Notes: generated by a model not told the origin, from the sequence alone. Shown: positions 44,690 to 53,699, numbered from the stretch's first letter. The stretch: 64,000 nucleotides of DNA from Myxococcus eversor (GCF_010894455.1 NZ_JAAIXY010000025.1:113782-177781), one strand, 5' to 3'. Translations and numbers: made by a program.

Positions 44690-45235
44690 TTAGCGACGCT
44701 TCTTCTTGGCCGACGCCGGGGGCGGTGCCGGCTTTTCCTTTTCGCCGGCGATCAGGAACGTGGTGCGGAGTTCTTCGACGTCACGGCCCAAGGTGTCCGT
44801 GAACGCGGTGCCAGTCTGGGCGTCGACGACCAGGGTGTACTCGAAGCCAGTCTTGAGAGGCTGTGGCAGGACGATGCGGTAGACGAGCCCGGTCTCGGAT
44901 TCCTCGGCGACGTCATCGGAGACCATGGCGCGCTCGGCGGCGTCGAAGAGCCGGACCCGGTAGTTCCGAAGGCCCCGTGAAGCGGTCAGCTCCAGGGTCG
45001 TGGTCGGCTCGATGACCGGCTTCTCTCCAGGCTCCAGGGAGATCTCCACCAAGCCGGCATCGGGGGCCAGGGAGCGAAGCGCGAAGGTGGTCGGCGGCGG
45101 AGGCTTGGGTACCTCGGGAGCATCGGCGACGCCGGAGTCAGGCGACGGGCCCGAGGTCTTGTCCGGGCATCCCGTCAGCGCCAGCAGACCGCAGCAAAAC
45201 GCGGTCGCGACCGCGGTTCGTTGGAGGAAACGCAT
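44690..45235 (-). CDS. Putative lipoprotein
   Basis: A 181-residue lipoprotein: MRFLQRTAVATAFCCGLLALTGC with lipobox LTGC, then a Pro-rich spacer and a small beta-sandwich-like domain (VEISLEPGEKPVIEPTTTLE, YRVRLFDAAERAMVSDDVAE, YTLVVDAQTGTAFTDTLGRD) and a Lys/Arg tail (SAKKKRR). ATG 45235 gives a standard signal peptide and has GGAGG upstream. No family recognised. The strongly basic end is uncommon for a lipoprotein. Confidence 0.78.
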   Translation of the reverse strand: MRFLQRTAVATAFCCGLLALTGCPDKTSGPSPDSGVADAPEVPKPPPPTTFALRSLAPDAGLVEISLEPGEKPVIEPTTTLELTASRGLRNYRVRLFDAAERAMVSDDVAEESETGLVYRIVLPQPLKTGFEYTLVVDAQTGTAFTDTLGRDVEELRTTFLIAGEKEKPAPPPASAKKKRR

Positions 45236-45391
45236 GCCGGGCACGGTACGCGGCCACGGTGGCGCGGAGAAGCGAGGACTCAACGAGGACGTCCGGGCAA
45301 CCAGGCCCACGGGCGGAAGGCCGAGAGGCCCAGGACCCTAAGATTCGGGCATTCGGGCTACGAGTCGGACGGGCCCTTCAGGCTGGCTGGC

Positions 45392-46450
45392 TCAGCCAAG
45401 CTCCGTCTTCAGGTGCAGTGGGCCGGCGGGGACGCCGACGTCCTTGCCGGCGGGGTCGTCCTGCTCGGTCTGCCAGGCGTTGGCCTCCGTCACCGTGTGG
45501 CCGTTGGCGACGTTGGAGATGGACATCTTGCCGTTGTGGCCCGCTGGAGCGATCTGACTGGTGTCGTAGCCGCTCCAGCCGGTGCCGGAGTTGGCGAAGG
45601 TGGCCTCGCCCCAGGTCTGGCCGGAGTTGGCGCCGGGCTTCGCGGAGCCGTCCTTGGACACGGCCCAGGCGATGCTGGTGTTGCTGTCGAACGCCAGGGT
45701 CTGCGACTGGCCGGGCTTGAGGGTGAACGTCACGGGCGAGCTCTTGTCGAAGTTCTGCCCGTCGTTCGGGTTGCCGTTCTGACCGGTCTTGTTCCAGAGC
45801 GTGATGGTCTGGGGCTCGTTCGTCGTGTTCTTGAAGGTGTTGGTGTACTTGAACTGGTCCTTCTGGCCCGCGTCGATGAGTTGGATGTTGCTGTTGTAGG
45901 GCGAGCCGACGTTGTTCTTGGCCAGCCAGGGCGCGTTCGAAGGAGCGGGCTCCGTGGATCCGGCCGAAGGAGGACCGAAGCCCGGGCCCGCGTCGCTGTT
46001 GTAGGTCGGGTGCGAAGGCTTCCCGGTGCGGCCCGCCTGACCCGTGGCCGAAGCGTCGCCCGGAATCGAAGGAGCAGGGGCCGCGTCAGCCGGAATCGCC
46101 GAAGCGCCGCCACGGGGGGCCTTGCCTGATCCGGAGACGTCCAGGGTGCCGCCTTCACCGCCTTGCGCGCCCGGAGCCTGGCCGCCCAGCGTCTTCAGCA
46201 TCTGCGTGGCCTGCATGATCATCTGGACCAGTTGCTCCAGCGCCTTCTCCGGGCCGGCCGCCTGGGCGCCGCTCCCCGCCTTGCTCGGCCCGGCGTCGAA
46301 GGCGTCCGCCATGAACATCTGGCGCAGGTCGTTCCCTGGCTTCCGCGCCTGCGTACCCGCCACGCATGGGGCCGGAGTGGAGACCGGCTTGATGGCGGAG
46401 GAGTTCGAAACGGAGGGCGAGCAGGAGCGGCTGGGGATGGAGAGGGACAT
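45392..46450 (-). CDS. Unidentified Gly/Ser/Asn-rich protein with C-terminal beta domain
   Basis: A 352-residue protein lacking a clear signal peptide. Residues about 60-95 form an amphipathic helix (EKALEQLVQMIMQATQMLKT) in a Gly/Ala/Gln-rich setting, loosely like harpin-type secreted proteins. Residues about 95-175 are low-complexity. The last about 170 residues are rich in Asn, Thr, Gln and Ser and look like an all-beta domain: QFKYTNTFKNTTNEPQTITL, VTFTLKPGQSQTLAFDSNTS, GEATFANSGTGWSGYDTSQI. That composition differs from the neighbouring proteins. The harpin resemblance is composition only. It may be secreted or surface-exposed; function unknown. Confidence 0.7.
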   Translation of the reverse strand: MSLSIPSRSCSPSVSNSSAIKPVSTPAPCVAGTQARKPGNDLRQMFMADAFDAGPSKAGSGAQAAGPEKALEQLVQMIMQATQMLKTLGGQAPGAQGGEGGTLDVSGSGKAPRGGASAIPADAAPAPSIPGDASATGQAGRTGKPSHPTYNSDAGPGFGPPSAGSTEPAPSNAPWLAKNNVGSPYNSNIQLIDAGQKDQFKYTNTFKNTTNEPQTITLWNKTGQNGNPNDGQNFDKSSPVTFTLKPGQSQTLAFDSNTSIAWAVSKDGSAKPGANSGQTWGEATFANSGTGWSGYDTSQIAPAGHNGKMSISNVANGHTVTEANAWQTEQDDPAGKDVGVPAGPLHLKTELG

Positions 46451-46812
46451 TGCGGACTCCGAAGGACCGAGGTTGGGAGCGGGCCGGAGAAGCAGGGCCG
46501 CCGTCGAACGACTTGCCCGGACCCAAGGCAGGGTCCGTGCAAGCCGCAGGTGCCCTCATGAGGCACACCGTTGCTTGGGAAATCAGTCACTTGGAGGGCC
46601 GGAGCTCCTGCCGCGTCCCGCGTCTCACGGTGACGCTGATCATCACCTGGTGTCACCAGTCACCAGGGAGCGCGAGTTCGGACTGCGCTACCAAGCGATG
46701 TAGCCGACCCTGAGCTTCCAGCGGAGAAGCCCCCCGCCTTGATCGCCCACGCAGTACGACCGGGTTCGCTCACGAGGGACAAGATGACGAGGGTAGGGTA
46801 AGCAGATTTTTC
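46451..46812. other. Divergent intergenic region
   Basis: About 360 bases between the divergent 46450 and 46813 genes. It must hold both promoters. The stretch before the lipoprotein gene (about 46785-46812) is locally more AT-rich and purine-rich (GACGAGGGTAGGGTAAGC). No gene is supported. Confidence 0.4.
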
Positions 46813-47439
46813 ATGGCTGCCCGGTTACGAGTGCTCGCTGTCCTGGCTCTTTCTGCATGTGGCTCGGCAACCGTTGGCAGTGTCGGGCCGCCAGCGTCCG
46901 CCAAGTGGGTGGGTCCTGCCGTGCCGACTCCCGACGGCGGACAGGTGACCACGAGCATCTACTACGGCCCCTGGAGCTGCTCGGCCGCTTGGTGGAACCG
47001 CTGCGAGGCGCGGTGTGCAGGCGAAGGGCACACCCTCAAGGGATGCATCTGGCTGGCGGACATCAAGGGCGACTGGCGCGGCCGGTTCCTGGCGCTACCA
47101 GCCGAGGCCGGTGGACGGCTCGCAATCACGCACTGCTGCTGCGACTACGCCGCAGTGCCCAACGTGCCGGCGCTCCGGCGCATCTGGGACAGCGCGCGGC
47201 GGGGCTACCGCAACGCCTGGGCCCAGGAGTTCGGGGCATGGCCGCGCGTCCCTGGTGGCGACAACTGGCCCGGCCACCACATCCATGACTTGCTGCATGG
47301 CGGTCATCCCACGGCGCGCAACAACGTGCTGCCCATGCCACCCGAAGTGCACGACGTGGCCAACAAGGCATATCCTCAATGCTACGCGGGTGACGCGCGG
47401 TGGCGGACCATCGGACTGGATAGCCCGTATGCCGATTAG
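46813..47439 (+). CDS. Lipoprotein toxin candidate with His-rich nuclease-like C-domain (Sit-like)
   Basis: A 208-residue protein with a short lipobox signal (VLAVLALSACGS, Cys16). The middle is Cys-rich (WSCSAAWWNRCEARCAGEGH and ITHCCCDYAAVP). The C-terminus WPGHHIHDLLHGGHPTARNN-LPMPPEVHDVANK resembles GHH/HNH-type nuclease domains of polymorphic toxins. A small SMI1/KNR4-type gene overlaps its 3' end. In myxobacteria, lipoprotein toxins of the SitA group, with adjacent immunity genes, pass between cells by outer-membrane exchange; this gene has the same layout. The specific Sit subfamily and the nuclease activity are inference. Confidence 0.7.
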   Translation: MAARLRVLAVLALSACGSATVGSVGPPASAKWVGPAVPTPDGGQVTTSIYYGPWSCSAAWWNRCEARCAGEGHTLKGCIWLADIKGDWRGRFLALPAEAGGRLAITHCCCDYAAVPNVPALRRIWDSARRGYRNAWAQEFGAWPRVPGGDNWPGHHIHDLLHGGHPTARNNVLPMPPEVHDVANKAYPQCYAGDARWRTIGLDSPYAD

Positions 47440-47893
47440 CCACCTGCAAAAGCTGCTCGACGAGGTCGCCGCGAGCCACTACCCGAACGCGCCCGCGACG
47501 CTTGAGCAGATAGCTGCGTTTGAGGCCAGCGCTGGCTGGCGCCTGGATGACGAGCTGCGCGCGTTCTACCTGCGCACCAACGGTGCATGCCTCTTCGAGC
47601 CACAGCCGGAGCAAACATTTCGCATCCTCGGGCTGCACGAAATCCAGCCGGTGCGAGTCGCCAAGCCTCGGCAGGAGGAATCGGCGGGAGCCGCGTCCTG
47701 GTGGACGCTCGTCTACCTACAGGACTCCGACTACAACCTCGTGGACGTGGCGCGGCCCGCGCCGTACCCCATCCTCGACGCCTACCACGAGACCTACCCG
47801 CAGCAGATCGTGGAGATTGCGTCGTCGTTCGCGGTATGGCTGGAGCGCACGTTGCGCAGCGGCAATCAACTCTGGTGGCTCCCCGCAGATTGA
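47429..47893 (+). CDS. SMI1/KNR4-like immunity protein candidate
   Basis: A 154-residue acidic protein: PATLEQIAAFEASAGWRLDD and ELRAFYLRTNGACLFEPQPE are typical of SMI1/KNR4 domains, followed by RILGLHEIQPV and a C-terminal helix SFAVWLERTLRSGN. These domains are common immunity proteins for polymorphic toxins. ATG 47429 overlaps the toxin gene by 11 bases, the usual arrangement for a toxin/immunity pair. The frame is open upstream within the toxin gene but in a shadow frame. Confidence 0.78.
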   Translation: MPISHLQKLLDEVAASHYPNAPATLEQIAAFEASAGWRLDDELRAFYLRTNGACLFEPQPEQTFRILGLHEIQPVRVAKPRQEESAGAASWWTLVYLQDSDYNLVDVARPAPYPILDAYHETYPQQIVEIASSFAVWLERTLRSGNQLWWLPAD

Positions 47894-48364
47894 TGGAGAG
47901 GGAATAGAAGCTGCCGAAAACCAAGGGCTGCAGCCAATATTGAGATGGTGCCGGCGAGGTCAAAACCGGGCTGGGAGTCCTCGGGCCGTTCAGGCTTGTC
48001 CGTGGCGACTGATTCCATGATGCCGACTCTCGACCAGCTTCTAGATACCGTGCACAGGTCGCCACGCAGCCTTGGACTTGCTGGTGGAGCTTGGCTCCAA
48101 GGCAAAGGCAACTGAAGCCGCAGCGCCCGGTGAAGGGCACCGGTCGGACAGGCCGCGCGCAAACCCCGGGATGGACCCGCGAGGACCGCCGCACGCCCCT
48201 GGCCTCCCTCTATCGTTACGTCCGATAACATGCGTTATGTAAACTAAGCGAATGGGAATCCAGGGGTCGTTTTCCCACGGTTCTTCCCCGCCGTTCCCAG
48301 GCCTCCGGCACGCCGCTGTCGGCCAAGATGCGGGCTCTTTCGAACCCCCAACCGGCGACCTCGA
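47894..48364. other. Intergenic region downstream of the toxin/immunity pair
   Basis: About 470 bases with no gene I can support. A 51-codon minus-strand frame starting at ATG 48020 (MESVATDKPERPEDSQPGFD) has coding-like composition but no recognised family and may be a remnant. The right part should carry the permease promoter and a possible operator (48225-48238). Confidence 0.4.
48225..48238. promoter_or_regulatory. Possible operator upstream of the permease gene
   Basis: An AT-rich inverted repeat ATAAC-ATGC-GTTAT in otherwise GC-rich DNA, 127 bases before the permease start and next to further TTAC/GTAA half-sites. The shape suits a TetR-type or similar repressor, but no regulator gene is adjacent. 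Confidence 0.35.
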
Positions 48365-50755
48365 ATGTTCGACAACTTGATCATCGCGGATGCGCGCTTC
48401 GCGTTCCGCACGTTCCGACGTGCCCCCGGCTTCGCGTTCGCCGCCATCCTCTGCCTGGCGCTGGGCATCGGCGCCAACGCCGTCATCTTCAGCGTGGTCA
48501 ACGGCGTACTCCTCCGGCCCCTCCCGTACGCCGAACCCGAGCGGCTCGTTTCGCTCGTCGAGCTGCGCGCTCAAGGCAGCGGCGGCCCCGTCTCCTGGCT
48601 CACATTCTTCGACTGGCGGGACCAGACCCGGGCCTTCGAGCACCTGGCCGCGTTCACCGTGGGCGGCTCCATCCTCCGCACCGACGACGATTCCGAGCGC
48701 CTCGAGGCCACCCGAGGCACCGCCGACTACTTCTCCGTGCACGGCGTGCCTCCGTTGCTCGGACGGACCTTCGCGCCCGGCGACGACCAACCCGGTCACG
48801 AAGCCGTCGCCGTCCTCAATGAAGCCGTCTGGCGTCGCCGGTTCGGCGCGAATCCCGCCGTCCTCGGCAGCACGGTGCTCCTCGACAATGTCCCCCATAC
48901 CGTCGTCGGCGTCATTCCTGAGTCCTTCGACCCGAACATGGATGTCTGGCTCCCGCTGGTGGCTCCGCCCGATGCCCGCGGCGCTCGCTATTCCACGGTG
49001 CTCTCGGTACGCGCCCGACTGGCGCCCGGAATCACCCTGGACACGGCGAACGAACAGCTCAAGGCCGTCACCGCCGGCATCGCCGCCGCGGGCCCCGAGG
49101 CCCTCAAGGACCGCACCGCCCGCGTCGACTCGCTCGCCGAGGCCCAGACGCGGCTCTGGAGCGGCCCCCTGAAGCTGCTGCTCGGCGCCGTGGCCCTGGT
49201 CCTCCTCATCGCCTGCGCCAACGTCGCGAACATCCTGCTCGCGCGCGCGGGAGGCCGCCGGCAGGAACTCGCAGTTCGAGTGGCACTGGGCGCGACCCGA
49301 GCCCGAATCATCCAGCAACTCCTCGTGGAGAGCCTCCTGCTCGCGCTCACGGGAGGCGCCCTGGGCGGACTGCTCGCGCACTGGGGCCTGGACGCGCTGC
49401 TCGCCGTCGCCCCCGAGTCGATGCCTCACCGGGCCGCCGTGTCCCTCGACGGGACGACCTTCCTGTTCCTGGCCGCCATCTCCATCGGCAGCGGCCTGGC
49501 CTTCGGGCTGCTTCCCGCGCTCCAGGTCTCCCGACTCGACCTTCGCGGAGCCCCGGTCTCCAGCGGCCGGCGGCTCCGGTCCACGCTGATTGTCGTGGAG
49601 TTGGCCGTCTGCCTCGTGCTCCTCATGGGCGCGGGCCTCCTCGGTCGAGGCTTCTTCCAACTCCTCGGCACATCTCCCGGACTCGCCCCCGAGCAGCTCC
49701 TCACGCTGCACATCGCCATCCCCGACACCCGGTTCTTCAACGACCAAGGGCTCGACGCGAACGTGCCGAGCACCCTGTTGGAGCCCATCCTCGACGAGGT
49801 CCGCGCGCTGCCCGGCGTGAGCGCCGTGGGAATGACGTCATTGCTTCCCATCCAGCGCGCATGGAACAACGCCCGCTACGTCATCGAGGGCGAACCGCCT
49901 CCAGAGCCCGGCACCGAGCATCGCGCCGAACGACGCTCCACCAGCCCCGGCTTCTTCGCCACCCTGGGCATCCCGCTCAAGCAGGGCCGCGACTTCACGA
50001 CCCACGACGCGGCCCCCGGCCAGCCCGCCACCGTCATCATCAACGAGACGCTCGCGCGACGGCACTTCCCGGACGGCAACGCCCTGGGCCGACAGCTCCG
50101 CCTCGGCACGGGTGCCCACACCATCATCGGCGTCGTCGGCGACGTGCGGCAGGCCGGCCTGGACAAGACCCCTCTGGCCGAGCTCCATGTCCCGTACGGC
50201 CGTCCCTGGGGCGATGACAGCCTCGTCCTCGTCGCGCGGACCTCGGTGCCACCAGAAACCCTGCTGCCCTCGGTCCGCCAGGCCGTTCGCCGGGTCGACT
50301 CGAGCCTGCCCGTCTTCCGAGCCCTCACCATGGACCAGGTCATCTCCCAGTCACTCGGCTTTCGGCGGCTCGTGCTCTGCCTGCTCGGCGGCTTCGCGAC
50401 CCTGGCCCTGGTGCTGTCCACCTACGGCCTCTACGGCGTCATCTCGCTGCTCGTCACACAGCGCACCCGAGAACTGGGCATCCGCATGGCGCTCGGGGCC
50501 CGGCCTGGAGACGTCCTCCGGCTCGTCCTCGGCCAGGGCGCGAGGCTCGCGGGAGTGGGCATCGCCCTGGGCCTCATGGGCTCGCTGGCGCTGAGCCGAT
50601 TGCTCACAAGCCAACTCCACGGCATCACCGCCACGGATCCCCTCACCTTCGGCGCCGTGGCCACCCTCTTCGCCGTCATCGCCCTGCTGGCCTGCTGGTT
50701 CCCCGCGCGCCGCGCCACCCGCGTGGACCCGCTCGTGGCCATGCGAAGCCCCTGA
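48365..50755 (+). CDS. ADOP/MacB-type ABC transporter permease
   Basis: A 796-residue FtsX/MacB-family permease. The N-terminal helix and motif FRRAPGFAFAAILCLALGIGANAVIFSVVNGVLLRPLPY are the hallmark of ADOP (duplicated orphan permease) proteins. Two MacB periplasmic domains and two FtsX membrane units follow: LLLGAVALVLLIACANVANI, ARIIQQLLVESLLLALTGGA, LLGGFATLALVLSTYGLYGV, LGIRMALGARPGDVLRLVLG. No ATPase gene is next to it, as is common for ADOPs. It is located 10 kb or less from the lipopeptide NRPS and could take part in export, but such permeases are numerous in these genomes. Confidence 0.92.
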   Translation: MFDNLIIADARFAFRTFRRAPGFAFAAILCLALGIGANAVIFSVVNGVLLRPLPYAEPERLVSLVELRAQGSGGPVSWLTFFDWRDQTRAFEHLAAFTVGGSILRTDDDSERLEATRGTADYFSVHGVPPLLGRTFAPGDDQPGHEAVAVLNEAVWRRRFGANPAVLGSTVLLDNVPHTVVGVIPESFDPNMDVWLPLVAPPDARGARYSTVLSVRARLAPGITLDTANEQLKAVTAGIAAAGPEALKDRTARVDSLAEAQTRLWSGPLKLLLGAVALVLLIACANVANILLARAGGRRQELAVRVALGATRARIIQQLLVESLLLALTGGALGGLLAHWGLDALLAVAPESMPHRAAVSLDGTTFLFLAAISIGSGLAFGLLPALQVSRLDLRGAPVSSGRRLRSTLIVVELAVCLVLLMGAGLLGRGFFQLLGTSPGLAPEQLLTLHIAIPDTRFFNDQGLDANVPSTLLEPILDEVRALPGVSAVGMTSLLPIQRAWNNARYVIEGEPPPEPGTEHRAERRSTSPGFFATLGIPLKQGRDFTTHDAAPGQPATVIINETLARRHFPDGNALGRQLRLGTGAHTIIGVVGDVRQAGLDKTPLAELHVPYGRPWGDDSLVLVARTSVPPETLLPSVRQAVRRVDSSLPVFRALTMDQVISQSLGFRRLVLCLLGGFATLALVLSTYGLYGVISLLVTQRTRELGIRMALGARPGDVLRLVLGQGARLAGVGIALGLMGSLALSRLLTSQLHGITATDPLTFGAVATLFAVIALLACWFPARRATRVDPLVAMRSP

Positions 50756-50892
50756 GTCCCGACAGGACCGACGCGCGAGGTCGCCTCGACGCACCGCGAT
50801 ACCAGACGACCTGGCGCGGCGGCCTCCGCGCTCAGCTAGAATCCCCGCTTCACCACTCCTTAGCGGTTTTCCGACAAAGGCCCTGGCTGACG

Positions 50893-51756
50893 ATGCGCTG
50901 GCTCGCGAAACTTCTCTTCCTGCTCCTTTCCACGCCGGTGAACCTTGCCAGTAGCTTTTCCAAGTGGGGCCGGGATGCGCTGAGCCCCCTTCGCTGGCGC
51001 CTGGACTTCCGGCCCCGGCCCGGGGACGTCTACATCGCGACGTACCCGAAGTGCGGCACCACCTGGCTGCAGATGATCCTCGTTCAGTTGGTCAATGAGG
51101 GGCGCGGCGAGTTCGGCCACATCTCCCAGGTGTCGCCCTATCTGGAGGAACTCAGCCTGAAGGCCCGCCTCGGCCACCTGGAGCGACTGCCGTCACCGCG
51201 GCTCATGAAGACGCACATGCTGTACGAACATCTGCGGCCGGCGAAGAGCTCACGCATCATCCTGGTCACTCGCGACGTCCGCGACGCCCTCATCTCCCAC
51301 TATCACCATCACCAGTTGGCGACGCGGTTCCTCATGGACTTCGACGCCTTCATGGGGGCCTCGCTGCGAAGCGATGGCAACGCTGACTGGTTCGCTTATA
51401 TGCGCTCGTGGTTGCCGCACCGCCATGACGACAACGTGCTGTGGGTTCGCTACGAGGACCTGCGCGACGACCTGGAGGCCCAGGTGCGCCGCATCGCCGC
51501 CTTCTGCGGCATTCCGCTGCGGGAAGAGCGCCTGGGCGACATCCTCCACAAATGCAGCTTCGCGTACATGAAGCAGCACGAGATGAAATTCGACTTCCGT
51601 CTGTCCATGTACGAGCAGCCCGAGGGCGGCTTCATCCGCAAGGGCGGCTCTGGCGGCGAGCGTCAGCGCATCCGCGAGGAGCACTCCGCTGAGCTGACAC
51701 GGAGGCTGGAGCGGCTCCGCGACGAACTGCGCCTGAAGGACTCGGAGCGCATCTAG
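50893..51756 (+). CDS. Sulfotransferase
   Basis: A 287-residue PAPS-dependent sulfotransferase. The 5'-phosphosulfate loop is TYPKCGTTW (residues 50-58; usual form TYPKSGTTW). PRLMKTHMLYEHL contains the substrate/catalytic KTH, SRIILVTRDVRDALISHYHH the 3'-phosphate-binding Arg and Ser, and RKGGSGGERQRI the terminal PAPS motif. An N-terminal hydrophobic stretch (LAKLLFLLLSTPVNLAS) may anchor it to the membrane. It faces the P450 gene tail to tail with stop codons overlapping. A tailoring role for the NRPS product is possible; no other substrate is indicated. Confidence 0.9.
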   Translation: MRWLAKLLFLLLSTPVNLASSFSKWGRDALSPLRWRLDFRPRPGDVYIATYPKCGTTWLQMILVQLVNEGRGEFGHISQVSPYLEELSLKARLGHLERLPSPRLMKTHMLYEHLRPAKSSRIILVTRDVRDALISHYHHHQLATRFLMDFDAFMGASLRSDGNADWFAYMRSWLPHRHDDNVLWVRYEDLRDDLEAQVRRIAAFCGIPLREERLGDILHKCSFAYMKQHEMKFDFRLSMYEQPEGGFIRKGGSGGERQRIREEHSAELTRRLERLRDELRLKDSERI

Positions 51757-53159
51757 GCAGAACCGGCGGTTGGCGACACGTGCCGCCGTGCCTTCAATGC
51801 GGCCTGGCGCGCCGGCGCGAGGGTTACCTTCAGTCCGCCCTGCACATGGTAGGTGGCGCCCGCCCGCGGAACGATCGGCTGCCCCGGAACCAGGGACACC
51901 CGATAGCGCTGCACCATCATCGCCAGCGTCAGCGTGCCCTCCATCAGCGCCAGGTTGTTCCCCATGCACAACCGCTGTCCCGCTCCGAAGGGCACGTAGA
52001 GGAAGCGCGAAATCTTCTGCTCCCGCTCCCGGGAGAAGCGCTCCGGCAAGAAGCGCTCCGGCTCCTCCCAGAACTCAGGGTGCCGGTGCAGCACGTAGGG
52101 CACCGCGATGACGTTCGTTCCCGCCGGCACGTCGAAGTCCATCATCCGATCCGCCGCCAGCGCCGTCCGTCCCAGCACCGGCGCCGGAGGGTGCAGGCGC
52201 ATCGCCTCCTGGAACACCTGGGTGAGGTAGCTCAACTTCGGCAGGTCCTCTCCTGTCGGGGGGCTGTCCCCCAGGCTCTGCTCCACCACCGCGCGCACCT
52301 GCTCCTCGATCTCCGGGTGACGCGCCAGCTCGACCCAGGTCCACACCAACGCGGACGTGGTCGCCTCGTGCCCAGCGAAGAAGAGGGTAAAGAACTCGGC
52401 CCCCAGCTCCGCATCGTTCAGGCCCTCGCCCTCCTCGTCGCGGGCCTCCATCATCGCGGTGAGCAGGTCCTGCGTGCCCCCGCCCCCTTGCCGCCGCCGG
52501 GCCACCTGCTGGCGGCCCACCTCCCTGAGCAGGGCCATCGCCTCCTGCCGCTTGGGCCGGCGCCGATCCAGGAAGGGTAGCGCCTGGAGCAACAACACCA
52601 ACGGCAGCGGCCGCCGATCGTTGTTGAAGTCCAGCATCTGCCGGGTCGCGGCGAACACCTCCTCGCTCGCCTCCTCGGAATACACGGCCTGGGCCATGTG
52701 GGAGACAGTCACCCGGGAGAGCGCCTCCGTCAGATTGAAGGGCTCGCCCGTACGCACCAGCGCCTCCCACCAGTTGTCGAAGGTCCACTGGGTGCTCCGC
52801 ACCAGCGCCGGCACCTGCGCCTCCATCCGCTGGCGATGGAACCCCGGTTGCATCAGCCGCCGGTGCCGCTTCCAGGGCTCCCCGGAAAGGGTGAACAGGC
52901 CCCCACTCTTCTGCCGCTTCGCGCCGGGGGCGTGCCTTGGGTAGTTCGCCGCGTTGTCCGCCAGGAAGTGCTTCACGGACTGGGGGTGGCTGACCAGATA
53001 GAACGGGGTCCGGCCCAGCCGGAACCGGACGATGTCCCCGTACTGCTTGAAGTAGCGCAGGTACATCCCGATCGAATCGGCCCGCTCCTCGAACGCACTC
53101 CCGACCAGCCAGTCACCCCTGGGTCCTGGGGGCAACGCCAGCGACCTACCCGAAGCCAT
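51753..53159 (-). CDS. Cytochrome P450
   Basis: A 468-residue P450 monooxygenase. The I-helix oxygen-activation motif FFAGHEATTSALVW is near residue 261, the K-helix ExxR in QEAMRLHPPAP, the PERF meander in FLPERFSRE and the heme-binding loop VPFGAGQRLCMGNNLAL with Cys near 398. The N-terminus begins directly with LPPGPRGDWLVGS without a membrane anchor, as in soluble bacterial class I/CYP102-like P450s. No ferredoxin partner is adjacent. It is divergent from the lipopeptide NRPS, so oxidation of the acyl chain or a residue of the product is a reasonable inference. Confidence 0.95.
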   Translation of the reverse strand: MASGRSLALPPGPRGDWLVGSAFEERADSIGMYLRYFKQYGDIVRFRLGRTPFYLVSHPQSVKHFLADNAANYPRHAPGAKRQKSGGLFTLSGEPWKRHRRLMQPGFHRQRMEAQVPALVRSTQWTFDNWWEALVRTGEPFNLTEALSRVTVSHMAQAVYSEEASEEVFAATRQMLDFNNDRRPLPLVLLLQALPFLDRRRPKRQEAMALLREVGRQQVARRRQGGGGTQDLLTAMMEARDEEGEGLNDAELGAEFFTLFFAGHEATTSALVWTWVELARHPEIEEQVRAVVEQSLGDSPPTGEDLPKLSYLTQVFQEAMRLHPPAPVLGRTALAADRMMDFDVPAGTNVIAVPYVLHRHPEFWEEPERFLPERFSREREQKISRFLYVPFGAGQRLCMGNNLALMEGTLTLAMMVQRYRVSLVPGQPIVPRAGATYHVQGGLKVTLAPARQAALKARRHVSPTAGSA

Positions 53160-53699
53160 TGTTGCCCTCTCCGAGCTACGCCCGCTCCGCCATTACCGGG
53201 CAGGCAGACGCCTCGTCATGACGAAGGTCTCAAGATAGCGTTCCCACCTAGCCATGGAAAGTTGGACAAAGTAGCATAGGTTGAAAGAGGCTCTGGCGTG
53301 ACCATCGTTGAAAGGAATAAGTTCATGGCGCCCCCGCAGTACGTCGTTGGTGCGCCTACCGTCCTGGTGTTCGCGCTGCTGCTCTCCAGCGGACTGGCGA
53401 CTCCTGGCGCCCACGAGGCTTCCGTCGGGGCGGAGATGTCGCGCAATCACTCTCAATTGCCGCGGCGCGCCCAATCCCTGTTCTGGCCGATGGGCGGGGA
53501 GCCGCTCGTCATGACCGCTACCGCCCTCACCGCTGGAGTCTAGCTTGCGCGTCGGGCCGGAACTGCCCGGCGCGGGCCTCGTTCCGCATGCCGGGTTCGT
53601 GGAGGCCGGTGCCACGCGCTAGAGGCACTGCCCGACGTACCCCGGTGACACGTCCTTGTTTCTCAACGTCCGACTGCTCTCGGGCTTCAGGGGGCCCCC
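53160..53699. promoter_or_regulatory. Divergent control region between P450 and NRPS
   Basis: About 540 bases between divergent genes, locally less GC-rich near 53260-53330 (for example TTGAAAGGAATAAGTTC). It contains the doubtful small frame at 53325-53543. No defined promoter elements could be assigned with confidence. Confidence 0.4.
53325..53543 (+). CDS. Possible small exported peptide (doubtful)
   Basis: A 72-codon frame starting ATG 53325 with a good ribosome site AAAGGAA upstream. The product MAPPQYVVGAPTVLVFALLL has a signal-like hydrophobic stretch followed by SSGLATPGAHEAS, then RNHSQLPRRAQSLFWPMGGE. GTG 53298 is an alternative start. It resembles nothing I know and may be chance, but ribosome site plus signal-like start make it worth recording next to a peptide biosynthesis cluster. 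Confidence 0.3.
   Translation: MAPPQYVVGAPTVLVFALLLSSGLATPGAHEASVGAEMSRNHSQLPRRAQSLFWPMGGEPLVMTATALTAGV

Noticed and set aside
47866..48231. Minus-strand frame of 121 codons in the gap after the toxin/immunity pair
   Set aside because: Only the last 51 codons look coding-like, there is no recognised family and no good ribosome site; kept as a note in the intergenic entry.
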